Source: a virus
Virus record (IMG/VR): IMGVR_UViG_3300031851_000007
Location: 1 to 64,000 of that record
DNA: 64,000 nt
Direction: 5' to 3' (one strand)
Within the stretch, counting starts at the first letter, position 1; each line of letters begins with the position of its first letter. Made by a program: the position numbers and the translations under genes. Shown piece after piece: positions 1-8,495 of this stretch. The notes below the pieces were generated by a model. The model did no database searches. It was given only the letters and a program-made list of their open reading frames with translations, and was not told where the DNA came from.

Positions 1-703
1 TTATTTTTGATTCTGAAATTCCGTATCTACGATATTTGTCTGCATAATTTATTACTGTACTAGGATCAAAGTTTCCTAAATCTTTAGCCATCTGAGTTCT
101 AATGCTGTCACTAATATTATGAACACCAGTGTTATCAACATAAGAAACTAAGTTTGACTTATTTTGTACAATGTCTTTACACTTATTGTAATACGTAATT
201 AATTCGTTATCTATTTCAAAATCTTTGTTAATAAACTTTTTTAGCACTGCATAGATATTTGATTCTGTAGCAAGAAAGAAATGTTCGTGACTTCCTTTAT
301 TATGATGGTATTGATCAGTGTGTTTTGGAATTTCGTTAATGCATGTTATTAGCGTTTTCGAAAAAGGAAATCTTACTGCTACCCATTTTTCTTTTGGATA
401 GTTTAAAGGAGCTTCAACAATTTTAATATATTTGCTCCTATCAATTTTCCTTAAAGGCTTACGTAATCTATCAATAGCATAATCAAAATCATAGCCTTGT
501 ACTTCAAACTGCGGCTTATAAGTTTGCAGTTTAGTTTGCATTAATGCAAACTGCCTATCTGTTAAGGCTGTACCTTTAAACACTTGCCTAGCAATACTAT
601 ATACAATAGTACCGTCATTAGGTAGTATTTCAAATTTTTCAGGCGACTTTACAAATCCGGACAGGACTTCTAATAAGTCTTCAATACTTTTTGTTTCTAA
701 CAT
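1..703 (-). CDS. Partial early protein of unknown function (N-terminal 234 codons)
   Basis: An open frame runs without a stop from an ATG at 703 to the left window edge, so only the N-terminal part is present. It begins MLETKSIEDLLEV and is charged and soluble-looking, with a segment around residues 45-60 containing ALTDRQFALM, an Arg/Lys-rich stretch (RLRKPLRKIDRSKYIKIVE) and a PFSKTLITCINEI segment. There is no signal peptide or membrane helix. I do not recognise the family; the LTDRQ..L element loosely recalls N-terminal modules of some phage replication proteins such as helicases, but this is only an impression. A consensus sigma70 promoter lies directly upstream, which suggests early expression. 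The reading frame is firm, the function is not. Confidence 0.8.
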   Translation of the reverse strand, partial: MLETKSIEDLLEVLSGFVKSPEKFEILPNDGTIVYSIARQVFKGTALTDRQFALMQTKLQTYKPQFEVQGYDFDYAIDRLRKPLRKIDRSKYIKIVEAPLNYPKEKWVAVRFPFSKTLITCINEIPKHTDQYHHNKGSHEHFFLATESNIYAVLKKFINKDFEIDNELITYYNKCKDIVQNKSNLVSYVDNTGVHNISDSIRTQMAKDLGNFDPSTVINYADKYRRYGISESKI

Positions 704-705
704 GT

Positions 706-1560
706 TTATATTATAGCATTAGATAGAGCAGTTGTCAATCGTTTTAATGGTATACCTTGTGATATTTCATCTACTGTATATTCTGTCCAGGCGTAGTCGT
801 TCAGCCATTGTTGTCTATCTGGCATCAAAGGTGATTCAATGTCGTGCCAAAAGTCAATGTCATTGCCTACATCATAAGCAATTGAGCTTGGACTTACAAA
901 TGCTGGTATGCCAGACATGATACTTTGTGGTCCAGGGTTGCTGCTATGACATACTACTGCCCAAGCATTTTTGAATGACATGTCAAAGTCATCATAACTT
1001 CCTAATATATGTTGTGGTGCTTGCCTATACACATTTTTATACTGCCTCTCAATTTCAGGCAATGGACAACGAGGATGTGGCCTAAAGTATATAGGTCTAT
1101 CAGTATGTTTTTGTATATTCTCTATTGTTTGCATTACCCACTTACTCATTGAAGGCATGCCTCTCCATTGCTCACTTTTTTGGTGTTGGCCGCATAATAG
1201 TATATGATTGCCTTCAGTGCGCCAGGGCTTTACTTCAAGTCCCAATAAACGCTTACGCCTATCATCGTTATTACTATCCCCAAAATAAGCATCTCTATTA
1301 ATTCCATTTAGTCCTACTCTCCATGTCTTGCCGCGCTTGATACCACCTATCTCAAGTACTATTGTAGGCTTATCATTATTCCAAATAGATTGATTTGCTG
1401 CCATTCTTCCATTCCATAATACGCTCCATATTACATTTACATCAGCATTGTTATTATTATGCACAACAGAATGACCTGCGTCTTTGAGACTTTTCTCAAA
1501 CGCATTAAATACTGGCTTGCTATTCATAGCGCCATATTGAGTCCACAAACTAAATTTCAT
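706..1560 (-). CDS. Capsule-polysaccharide-type glycosyltransferase-like protein (paralogue 1 of 4)
   Basis: This 284-residue protein shares two signatures with three other products in the window (4387-5304, 5304-6302, 6292-7062). One is W-V-M-Q-T followed ten residues on by TDRPI and an Arg-Pro-His-Pro. The other, near the C-terminal third, is AWAVVCHSSNPG...SGIPAF, the D/A-x-V-x-x-x-S-x-x-x-x-x-A-x-x-G-x-P pattern of capsule export/synthesis (KpsC/KpsS-like) proteins, where it helps bind a nucleotide sugar. It ends in the same short W/Y..DEI..G motif as its paralogues. A role in making or altering a surface glycan is inferred from the family; the sugar is unknown. It is alone on its transcript, with AGGA upstream of the ATG. 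Confidence 0.6.
   Translation of the reverse strand: MKFSLWTQYGAMNSKPVFNAFEKSLKDAGHSVVHNNNNADVNVIWSVLWNGRMAANQSIWNNDKPTIVLEIGGIKRGKTWRVGLNGINRDAYFGDSNNDDRRKRLLGLEVKPWRTEGNHILLCGQHQKSEQWRGMPSMSKWVMQTIENIQKHTDRPIYFRPHPRCPLPEIERQYKNVYRQAPQHILGSYDDFDMSFKNAWAVVCHSSNPGPQSIMSGIPAFVSPSSIAYDVGNDIDFWHDIESPLMPDRQQWLNDYAWTEYTVDEISQGIPLKRLTTALSNAII
710..738 (-). promoter_or_regulatory. Perfect sigma70 promoter for the 1-703 gene
   Basis: On the minus strand TTGACA (733-738) and TATAAT (710-715) are separated by exactly 17 nt. Both hexamers match the bacterial consensus completely. The promoter lies inside the last codons of the neighbouring glycosyltransferase-like gene. The expected start of transcription is near 703, practically on the ATG of the downstream gene. 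Confidence 0.9.
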
Positions 1561-1562
1561 TG

Positions 1563-1570
1563 GTTAAATA
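1563..1570 (+). promoter_or_regulatory. Late promoter octamer (GTTAAATA) for the 1601 operon
   Basis: GTTAAATA is followed by a leader of about 30 nt containing AAAGGAT before the ATG at 1601. It is a leader-bearing late promoter, a one-base variant of the T4 TATAAATA element. Confidence 0.5.
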
Positions 1571-1581
1571 TTCCTATAACG

Positions 1582-1589
1582 TATTTACA
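1582..1589 (-). promoter_or_regulatory. Late promoter octamer (TGTAAATA) for the 706-1560 gene
   Basis: On the minus strand TGTAAATA lies 21 nt before the ATG at 1560, and TAGGAAT in between can serve as ribosome binding site. It faces away from the plus-strand octamer at 1563-1570, so each promoter lies in the leader of the other. Confidence 0.5.
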
Positions 1590-1600
1590 AAGGATTTCAA

Positions 1601-2443
1601 ATGACAAACATAACTGTGGTTACAACATTTCATAAGCCTGGATTAGATTTATATGGACAAAGATTTTTAGATAGTTTTGCGCAAAGAGTTGATCCTAGAA
1701 TTAAATTGCTTGTATACGCAGAAAGTTGTAATCCAAAAAACCCTAACCCTGAACAAATAACAATACTTGATGCTAAAGAAGTTTTGCCAAAACTAAATGC
1801 ATTTAAAGAAAAGTATAAAGATGTTCCACATGCAAATGGAAATATTGCAAATCATCCTGCACGTAACGGACGTAAGGATTGGAACAAAGAATTTAAATGG
1901 GACGCTGTACGCTTTGCTAACAAGACATATGCTGTGTATGACGCTTGTACACGCTCTAAGGACTGGTGTGTATGGATGGATGCAGATACCTTTGTACACA
2001 GTGATTGGAGTTATCAACAGTTTAAAGAATTACTTCCAGAAGATAAATGGATAACATATGTAGGCAGAGGAAAAGGATCACAGACATGGCCCGAGTGCGG
2101 CTTCTATGGTATGAATCTAGGTCATCCTGTATGCGGACAATTTCTTAAAGAGTTTGAACGTATGTATGAGGATGCAGACAATGGTATGTTTAGACTTGTT
2201 GAGTGGCATGATAGTTTTGTGTTTGGTCATATACTAAAAAATCTAATTCCAGTAAATAACAATGTACTAGATTATAGTGCAGAGATGTATTTGAAGGAAG
2301 CCAAGTCAGGCGGCGGCGGACATCCGCTAATTAACACTGTACTCGGAAAATGGATAGACCATATGAAGGGTGCTAGAAAGAACACTGGCAAAAGCAAGTC
2401 ATCAGATATAATGGTAAACCGAAAAGAGTCTTATTGGAAATGA
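1601..2443 (+). CDS. Glycosyltransferase-like protein with a D-A-D metal motif
   Basis: The 280-residue protein starts MTNITVVTTFHKPG, a typical first beta strand of a GT-A nucleotide-sugar fold. It carries WMDADTF with D127-A-D129, the DxD motif that binds the metal and sugar diphosphate. A later WPECGFYGMNLGHP segment and an acidic W-H-D-S motif fit acceptor-side regions of such enzymes. No membrane segment is visible. It is the first gene of a three-gene plus-strand operon (1601-4394) in which each following gene starts at an ATGA overlap. Donor and acceptor sugars cannot be read from the sequence. Confidence 0.6.
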   Translation: MTNITVVTTFHKPGLDLYGQRFLDSFAQRVDPRIKLLVYAESCNPKNPNPEQITILDAKEVLPKLNAFKEKYKDVPHANGNIANHPARNGRKDWNKEFKWDAVRFANKTYAVYDACTRSKDWCVWMDADTFVHSDWSYQQFKELLPEDKWITYVGRGKGSQTWPECGFYGMNLGHPVCGQFLKEFERMYEDADNGMFRLVEWHDSFVFGHILKNLIPVNNNVLDYSAEMYLKEAKSGGGGHPLINTVLGKWIDHMKGARKNTGKSKSSDIMVNRKESYWK

Positions 2444-3126
2444 AGTCGTATATCATAGCTCTAAGTAAAATTAAAGGTAGCTGGGAAAGCGGCTGTCGAT
2501 TAAAAGAAGAGCTTGAAAACTTTAACATGGAAGCTGAATTGTTTGAAGGAACATACGGCAACGATGCTGTTGGAATGATGGAAGAAGAAGGACGTCAATT
2601 ACACTCTTGGGGTGTAAAGGGACCTGCTAAAGAAGTTAAACACAAAGACAAATATGATAAGAAAGCAAGTATGCCTGGAGTAAAAGGTTGCTTCTATTCT
2701 CACTATAGGCTTTGGGAAAAGTGTGTTGAAGTAGGTGAACCTATAATTGTGTTCGAAGATGATGCACATGTTGTACGTCCGTATAAACCTGTTGAATGGG
2801 TAGATGTTTTGAGTCTAGTATCCAGTCACAGAAAGAAGATGCAACGTTACGTAAAGTATCTTGAAAATCCTGAGGGCGAACCTGCTGCAATGAATTACAA
2901 ACAAGGTAGTATGCCTGGCAATGCAGGCTATGCAATCAAACCACATGCTGCTGCAAAATTAGTACATGCTTACAAAAATAGTTACTTGCCTGCAGATAAC
3001 GCAATAAACCAATACGTTGTTAAAATTCAAATACATAATTATATGATGGGTAAAGCTATGTCTAGAGAAAGAACTAGGGGAAAACCTAGTCTTATAAGAA
3101 CAAAATATTGGGATGACGTTAAATGA
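2440..3126 (+). CDS. Glycosyltransferase family 25-like (LPS-type) protein
   Basis: The protein (228 residues) opens MKSYIIALSKIKGS and carries the two blocks typical of GT25 LPS glycosyltransferases: GCFYSHYRLWEKC and, about residues 104-110, VFEDDAH with adjacent acidic residues. A small glycine-rich GNAGYAIKPHAAAKL segment near the C-terminus also fits the family. The start chosen is the ATG at 2440, which overlaps the preceding stop as ATGA; an in-frame TTG six bases earlier is less likely. It probably adds a sugar to a lipopolysaccharide-like or virion glycan. Confidence 0.7.
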   Translation: MKSYIIALSKIKGSWESGCRLKEELENFNMEAELFEGTYGNDAVGMMEEEGRQLHSWGVKGPAKEVKHKDKYDKKASMPGVKGCFYSHYRLWEKCVEVGEPIIVFEDDAHVVRPYKPVEWVDVLSLVSSHRKKMQRYVKYLENPEGEPAAMNYKQGSMPGNAGYAIKPHAAAKLVHAYKNSYLPADNAINQYVVKIQIHNYMMGKAMSRERTRGKPSLIRTKYWDDVK

Positions 3127-4394
3127 TTGATATTGTGTGCGTATATAAAACTAATCCAGAAGGGATTTATACTGCTGATTGGGTAAACATATTACATGCT
3201 GGTATTAAGAAGCATTGCAATTTGCCTTATAAATTTTCTTGCCTTACAGATAGTGATGAGGATATACCTGGCAAGATTGCTTTACAAAAAGATTTACGTG
3301 GCTGGTGGTCAAAGTTAGAATTATTTACAAAAGGATTATTTACTGGACCTACACTATACTTAGATTTAGATACAGTTATTAGCGGCAGCATAGATTCTAT
3401 TATTAATAAATTAATTTCTGAAAACAAATTTACAATGATTAAGGGCAAATCTAAAAGATCGTCTAGTTGTATTATGTACTGGAACGGTGACTACTCTTAC
3501 ATATACAAAAAGTTTAATAAGAACAAAGATAAGATAATGTCAACTTATATAACTAGAGAACAGTATGGTGACCAGGCATTTATTGCTGAACAAACTAAAC
3601 ATGTATACTTGCAAGATGTAGTTGGCAGCTCAGAAGTTGATTACGAAAGTAATATTAGACGCCTTGGTAATAGAAATGCAAAAATAATATTATTTGCAAA
3701 ACCTAATAATAAACCTCACACAAGTTTCAATCATATGGTTGTTAAAAATTGGACTATGCTAGGTGAAGACTTTAGTAACGATGTTGAGGATAGGCGTGGC
3801 TGGACTTGGCCAAAGCATGATAAGTTTTGTTGGAAAGTTATGCGTAAGCATCCTGACCTGCCTAAGAAGATGTCAAGGTATGTAACTAGGACCGGCGCAG
3901 TACTTCAAGCAGGCGGTAACTGCGGCTATTATGCTGAAGCATATTCTAAAATATTTAATAAAGTAATTACATTAGAACCTGACTTATTAAACTTCTATTG
4001 TTTATTAGAGAATACAAAAAAATGTAAAAATGTTGTACCGTTTAGAGCTGCACTTGGTGACAAGAGCGATATGATACAAATGACATCTCCAAAAACAAAT
4101 AATGTAGGTATGCATTATATTGACGGAGCAGGTGATATACCACAAATAACAATTGATAGTTTAAATATTAAACATTTAGATCTTATACATTTAGATATTG
4201 AAGGTTACGAACTATTTGCTTTAAAGGGTGCAGAAGAAACCATTCGACGTTGTAAACCTACAGTGGCACTAGAATATAATAAACTTGCAGACAAATACGG
4301 TTATACTATGTATGATTTAAACAAATGGTTTGCAGATCGAAACTATGTTAATCATAGTCGACACGAAAGTGACTTTGTATTCATACCTAAGTAA
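3123..4394 (+). CDS. Fusion of a glycosyltransferase domain and an FkbM-type methyltransferase
   Basis: The 423-residue protein has two parts. Residues 1 to about 230 look like a GT-A glycosyltransferase, with LYLDLDT (D81-L-D83) as the metal site. Residues about 255-423 are an FkbM-family SAM methyltransferase: LQAGGNCGYYAEAY (from L261) is the SAM loop, VITLEPD ends the second strand, and LDIEGYE (L357-E363) is the family hallmark. FkbM enzymes O-methylate sugars and polyketides, so the fusion may add a sugar and cap it with a methyl group. The start overlaps the previous stop as ATGA. The 3' end overlaps the convergent gene by 8 bp. Confidence 0.75.
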   Translation: MIDIVCVYKTNPEGIYTADWVNILHAGIKKHCNLPYKFSCLTDSDEDIPGKIALQKDLRGWWSKLELFTKGLFTGPTLYLDLDTVISGSIDSIINKLISENKFTMIKGKSKRSSSCIMYWNGDYSYIYKKFNKNKDKIMSTYITREQYGDQAFIAEQTKHVYLQDVVGSSEVDYESNIRRLGNRNAKIILFAKPNNKPHTSFNHMVVKNWTMLGEDFSNDVEDRRGWTWPKHDKFCWKVMRKHPDLPKKMSRYVTRTGAVLQAGGNCGYYAEAYSKIFNKVITLEPDLLNFYCLLENTKKCKNVVPFRAALGDKSDMIQMTSPKTNNVGMHYIDGAGDIPQITIDSLNIKHLDLIHLDIEGYELFALKGAEETIRRCKPTVALEYNKLADKYGYTMYDLNKWFADRNYVNHSRHESDFVFIPK

Positions 4395-5304
4395 TATAGT
4401 CCCGCATATGTTTCCATGCTTGGCCTGTTTTAAGTTCTTCAAAATTCCAATGGCTCATTGATATTTTCTTAATCCAAGTGTCTCTATCAAAGTGTTGAGG
4501 ATTTTCAATTTTAGTAATATCAGTATTAGCAATATCAAATGCTTGACTAATTTTTGGATTAGGATCTAACACAAACACTGGTAATCCTTCGATTGCTGCT
4601 GCTACGCCTGGGCTACTATTATATGTTATTACAGCATGTGCATTAATAAAGTCTTGCCTAATATCAGGCTTGTGAGATATTACTACACCCGGCTTATTGA
4701 TTTGCAAATATTGCTTTGCTCTTTTGTCTCCCGGGTGCGCACGTACTACAATTGGTCTATCTGTAAACATACGCAATGTTTTAATTGTTTGCATAACCCA
4801 TTGCATTACATCCAAACCTTGCATACTCCAACCGCCGTTACGCTGTAAACATATTACAATATGATGACCTTTTGTACGTTCAGGTTGTAATCGAATGCCT
4901 AAGTTACGGCTAATACTTTCCCAACGCTTAGGATCAGGATTGTCCCAAAAATAGTTACCAGTTGTAGGAAATACTCCGTTCAAACTGTAACGTAAGTAAT
5001 GCTTTGCATTAGTCTTATCTACATACAAAAACAAATTACTGTCAATTATAACTGTGTGTTTCTTATGTTTTCTTTGATTATCAATTACTGCTTTACGTAA
5101 TTTAAGGTGGGGACTATTAGGACTAGATTCGTGTACATATCCTTGTATAACACCAACATCACTAAGTTGCCATCTATCACTTTGAGATTGCATTCCATTA
5201 TCGCCACATGCACTTGCTCCCTGTGCAAACAGTCTCAACACCTGTTCTTTTTCAGGGTTTTTGTTTTTGCTTGGTATGCCTCTCATATAGCTTACTACTT
5301 CCAT
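4387..5304 (-). CDS. Capsule-polysaccharide-type glycosyltransferase-like protein (paralogue 2 of 4)
   Basis: This 305-residue member of the four-copy family has the TDRPIVVRAHPGD block and the AHAVITYNSSPGVAAAIEGLPVF block in the same order and spacing as the others, plus the terminal FEELKTG.AW motif. The N-terminus (QVLRLFAQGA) matches that of paralogue 4 (NMFAQGA), and the RYSLNGVF element recalls the RVGLNG of paralogues 1 and 3. It is the last gene of the minus-strand glycan operon that starts at 8490. Its ATG shares bases with the stop of the gene before it (TAATG). A surface-sugar transfer role is inferred from the family pattern. Confidence 0.6.
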   Translation of the reverse strand: MEVVSYMRGIPSKNKNPEKEQVLRLFAQGASACGDNGMQSQSDRWQLSDVGVIQGYVHESSPNSPHLKLRKAVIDNQRKHKKHTVIIDSNLFLYVDKTNAKHYLRYSLNGVFPTTGNYFWDNPDPKRWESISRNLGIRLQPERTKGHHIVICLQRNGGWSMQGLDVMQWVMQTIKTLRMFTDRPIVVRAHPGDKRAKQYLQINKPGVVISHKPDIRQDFINAHAVITYNSSPGVAAAIEGLPVFVLDPNPKISQAFDIANTDITKIENPQHFDRDTWIKKISMSHWNFEELKTGQAWKHMRDYIT

Positions 5305-6302
5305 TATTCGTCGCCTTTGTTTCTTGCACTATGACTAATGTAAGGAAGTAATCGATTAATGCAAGTACCGTCTTGCATCTCTGCTGGTGTCCATTGGCAC
5401 CATGCTAGATTATAGAACAACTGTCTTACTTCATCTTCATGTGGAATATGCATATTTTCAATATTGATTAACTTATGTTCAGTTATGTCGTATGCAAATC
5501 CGCCTTCGTCTATTGTCATAACAGGCACTCCGTATAGTAATGCATCAATTGCTATTCCGCTAGAGTAAGTAATTACTGAGTGTGCATCTTGCATCTGGTA
5601 TTCAAATGCAATTTTAGATCCGTCTACTACTTTAACATCTTTTAATCCTGCAAATGCTAGGCGCTTAAACAAGTCATTATGATTAGTCATTCCTTTGTCA
5701 CTTATTGCAGGATGTACACGAATCTCAATTGGACGTTCACTAAAGCGTCTTAATTCTACAGCAGTATCAAATACCCAATCATTAATATCGTTGTGTCTTA
5801 GACTTGCATCGCCTGCAAGTTGTAAGGCAATAACAATCTTTTGTCCACGTCTACGGAAGCCGTTGTACTCTAAATTTAGTTCTTCAAAACGCTGTGCTGT
5901 TTGGTTATCTTCAAATCCCCAATGTGCATCTTTATTCATAAATCCATTTAGTCCAACTCTATAGTGTGAATGATGGTGTGTAATTTTTCTACCTAGCAAC
6001 GGAGTTTCAATACAGATAAATGTATGGGCTTTTTCAGCAACACTTGCTCTAACAGTATGATGTATGTTTGTTCTATCTGGCTTCCAACTACCTGTCATTA
6101 CAGCAACATCACACTTACTGTATTTTTCGTCATATGCAAAATCTACACCTAGGCCTAAACCTATTTCTTTATTAAAGTTTCGCAGTTTTTTATATTCTGA
6201 TTTTTCTGCTGGTATTGTTGTCATTATGCCTTCATGAAATGCACGTAGAATATCTCTTTCTCTATTATTTCCTGCGCTGTTCATATACACTTTATACTTC
6301 AT
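5304..6302 (-). CDS. Capsule-polysaccharide-type glycosyltransferase-like protein (paralogue 3 of 4)
   Basis: At 332 residues this is the longest of the four paralogues. It shows the block WVFDT..ELRRFSERPIEIRVHP followed by AHSVITYSSGIAIDALLYGVPV, which is the clearest match in the window to the S-G-x-x-x-(E/D)AL-x-x-G-x-P nucleotide-sugar site of KpsC/KpsS-like capsule proteins. A RVGLNGFMNKDAHWGF element is shared with paralogue 1. It lies in the minus-strand operon, overlaps the upstream gene by 11 bp and is coupled to the downstream one by TAATG. The donor sugar is unknown. Confidence 0.6.
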   Translation of the reverse strand: MKYKVYMNSAGNNRERDILRAFHEGIMTTIPAEKSEYKKLRNFNKEIGLGLGVDFAYDEKYSKCDVAVMTGSWKPDRTNIHHTVRASVAEKAHTFICIETPLLGRKITHHHSHYRVGLNGFMNKDAHWGFEDNQTAQRFEELNLEYNGFRRRGQKIVIALQLAGDASLRHNDINDWVFDTAVELRRFSERPIEIRVHPAISDKGMTNHNDLFKRLAFAGLKDVKVVDGSKIAFEYQMQDAHSVITYSSGIAIDALLYGVPVMTIDEGGFAYDITEHKLINIENMHIPHEDEVRQLFYNLAWCQWTPAEMQDGTCINRLLPYISHSARNKGDE

Positions 6303-7062
6303 TTAATAGTCTCCATGCTGTTCCATTTTTAAATTCATCTATGTGGAATTGTCCGTATGCTAAATGACAAGCCCATTTATATATTTTATCTTTATCTAAC
6401 TTTGTTGGTGTCTCAATAAGACTTAAATCTTTGTCGCACACCGGATCTGCTGCTGTTGGCGCTGTTGTAAACGCAGGTACACCTTCTAACACACTTTCTA
6501 ATGCTGCTATACTTTGATAAGTTACAAGTGCATGTGCATCTACTAGGTCATCAAATATTGTAGAAGTTATTCGCTGTTGTCTTGGTGCTTTATCTCTGAT
6601 CTTAATAGGACGATCTGTATACTTCTTAATTTCAGCAATAGTGTTGTTTAACCATTCTTGTCTATCTATACCATAGAACTTACAAGGTTTTTCACTTGGT
6701 GTTACCAACAGAATATATCGTCCGCTATTTTGAGACTTTATTGTGTAGTTAAGTCTACGCCATCTATCATCTGGTCTATCAATAATTTTATTATGCTGTA
6801 CATCATCTTTAACTACACGATGATATAATTTCCAGCCATGCGGATTAGATGTAGATTTATAATTTCCTATATATCCGCTATCCATATAATAGAAAGGATG
6901 ATTATTTTCCCAGCACCAATGTATTAACTTACGTTTACCCATACTTCTAATCATTATAGGATTGTTACCAAAATTATAATCGTAATCTTGCATAGGTAAG
7001 TTTGCACCTTGTGCAAACATATTTACATATTCATCAGTTTTGTTTTTACTTAAACATATCAT
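6292..7062 (-). CDS. Capsule-polysaccharide-type glycosyltransferase-like protein (paralogue 4 of 4)
   Basis: The reading frame is open from 7125, but the ATG at 7062 (MICLSKNKTDEY) aligns with the N-termini of the paralogues and is preferred; it gives 256 residues. TDRPIKIRDKAPRQQR stands where the others have TDRPI.hR.HP, so the His-Pro of that block is missing. The second block AHALVTYQSIAALESVLEGVPAF is intact. The lost His-Pro may mean a different substrate or reduced activity. The start lies inside the 3' end of the upstream glycosyltransferase gene (17 bp overlap). Confidence 0.55.
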   Translation of the reverse strand: MICLSKNKTDEYVNMFAQGANLPMQDYDYNFGNNPIMIRSMGKRKLIHWCWENNHPFYYMDSGYIGNYKSTSNPHGWKLYHRVVKDDVQHNKIIDRPDDRWRRLNYTIKSQNSGRYILLVTPSEKPCKFYGIDRQEWLNNTIAEIKKYTDRPIKIRDKAPRQQRITSTIFDDLVDAHALVTYQSIAALESVLEGVPAFTTAPTAADPVCDKDLSLIETPTKLDKDKIYKWACHLAYGQFHIDEFKNGTAWRLLNEV

Positions 7063-7717
7063 ATAGTTCTTGTTTCCACAAGTTATTAAATTCACAGTCT
7101 CTGTAATTTTCAAACCAAGGACCACCTTCTGTGTAGTGGATTAGATTTGGTTTTTCAATATCGTCATACACTCCTACTAAGTAATTCCACGTATGATCTA
7201 GTTCACCTATTTCGTCATCTTTAAGCCAACTTAATCTATGTAAGTATGCTCCTGTTTTTTCTACATCGTTTACAAACTCAGCTGTAACTACTTTATTAGA
7301 TGGGTGTTCACAATTAAATAGCATAACACTTGACCAGTTCTTACGTGGATAGATAGTTTGCTTTTGTCCATCCATTTTAAATTGTTCTTTAACTTTGTAA
7401 TCATGTTGTACACACATTACAGCATACTTGTCATCTGCTTGTGCAAATAGTTCTGCAATATCAGTTGTAAGGATCATATCACAATCCATAAACAATGCCC
7501 ATCCTTTGAAGTCAGCAAGTTCGGGTATAAGAAATCTAGTAAAGGTAAATTCAGTCGAAGCTAGTTTATCTACAGGACGACTATACCAACCTGCATCTCT
7601 TAGTTCCTGTTGCTTTAATGGAATTACTTCTGCATCTGGTTGTTTAGATAGGATACTATGTTTACACACTTGGTATGCAATATCTTCTCGCGGATCATAT
7701 CCTACAAATACTTTCAT
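7046..7717 (-). CDS. Glycosyltransferase (GT8-like GT-A fold)
   Basis: The 223-residue protein starts MKVFVGYDPREDIAYQV, a common opening of phage and bacterial glycosyltransferases that act on surface glycans. The segment STEFTFTRFLIP followed by WALFMDCDMIL gives a D-C-D metal motif. NWSSVMLFNC and a C-terminal HYTEGGPWFENY segment complete the typical GT8-like pattern, in which a late His sits near a Gly-rich turn and binds metal. It is the second gene of the minus-strand operon, overlapping its upstream neighbour by 4 bp. The sugar specificity is not deducible. Confidence 0.7.
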   Translation of the reverse strand: MKVFVGYDPREDIAYQVCKHSILSKQPDAEVIPLKQQELRDAGWYSRPVDKLASTEFTFTRFLIPELADFKGWALFMDCDMILTTDIAELFAQADDKYAVMCVQHDYKVKEQFKMDGQKQTIYPRKNWSSVMLFNCEHPSNKVVTAEFVNDVEKTGAYLHRLSWLKDDEIGELDHTWNYLVGVYDDIEKPNLIHYTEGGPWFENYRDCEFNNLWKQELYDMFK

Positions 7718-8490
7718 TTATCTACTCTTTCTATGTCTTCTTCAATACAGTTAGTACCATATTGTATTTCTACTAATTTTAAATTTGTGTTGTGTTCGTT
7801 AGCAAGTTGGTGCCAAGTTCCTACAGGTATATGCAACGACTCGTGTTGCTTATATACTCCTAGTGTTTCTACATCGGTACTACTTGTGTTAATAGTATAT
7901 ACTGTTGCTGTGCCTTCTGCAATAAACCAATGCTCTGAACGTTCTTGATGTCTTTGCATTGACAACTTATTGCCCGGCGGCACTGCTAATTCCTTAACTT
8001 TTGTGTGGTTATCGTATTCATGTATCACTCTGTAGTACCCCCATATACGCTCTGTCTTTGGTGCTTTCCACTCGTCTAGTATCCAGCTACTTGAATTCTT
8101 TTTATCTTCGCCGCCTACACCAAACGCAAATTCTACATTAGGCATATCACCATATGTAGCATACTCTGGTGTTGTTGTGTTAGTCCTATCTCCACCGTTA
8201 GCAAAGATTACTTTGATGTCTCCATGTGTACTTAGCGTATGAAAAATTGCATGACATGCACTGTCGTCACTATCGTCAAAACCAATTACTTTGTCAACAA
8301 TTTCCATTTCTTGTATTAGTGCAATACGTTCTTTGAAAGGCATAAATGGTCTGCCTTTCTTACGTGTAAGCCAATCATCACTATTCACGCCAACAATAAG
8401 TTTGTCGCCGAGTTTCTTTGCTTCGTTGAAATAGGCTAGATGCCCTGAGTGTAGTGGATCAAAGCCACCTGTTACTAATACTACGTTCAT
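7714..8490 (-). CDS. Cytidylyltransferase-like domain fused to a sugar-isomerase-type cupin
   Basis: Residues 1 to about 130 form a nucleotidyltransferase of the HIGH superfamily: VTGGFDPLHSGH carries the H14-S-G-H17 site, and KNSSSWIL is at the position of the second nucleotide-binding motif of RfaE/TagD-like enzymes. Residues about 160-258 are a cupin like the C-terminal isomerase domain of ManC/AlgA: PGNKLSMQRHQERSEHWFI, then HIPVGTWHQL. Such proteins activate sugars or alditol phosphates as nucleotide derivatives. The pairing of this nucleotidyltransferase with a mannose-6-phosphate-isomerase-type cupin is unusual. It is the first gene of the glycan operon. Confidence 0.75.
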   Translation of the reverse strand: MNVVLVTGGFDPLHSGHLAYFNEAKKLGDKLIVGVNSDDWLTRKKGRPFMPFKERIALIQEMEIVDKVIGFDDSDDSACHAIFHTLSTHGDIKVIFANGGDRTNTTTPEYATYGDMPNVEFAFGVGGEDKKNSSSWILDEWKAPKTERIWGYYRVIHEYDNHTKVKELAVPPGNKLSMQRHQERSEHWFIAEGTATVYTINTSSTDVETLGVYKQHESLHIPVGTWHQLANEHNTNLKLVEIQYGTNCIEEDIERVDK

Positions 8491-8495
8491 GTAGA

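Noticed and set aside
6292-7125. Start at 7125 for the fourth glycosyltransferase paralogue
   Set aside because: The first 21 residues lie within the upstream gene and do not align with the paralogues; the ATG at 7062 does.
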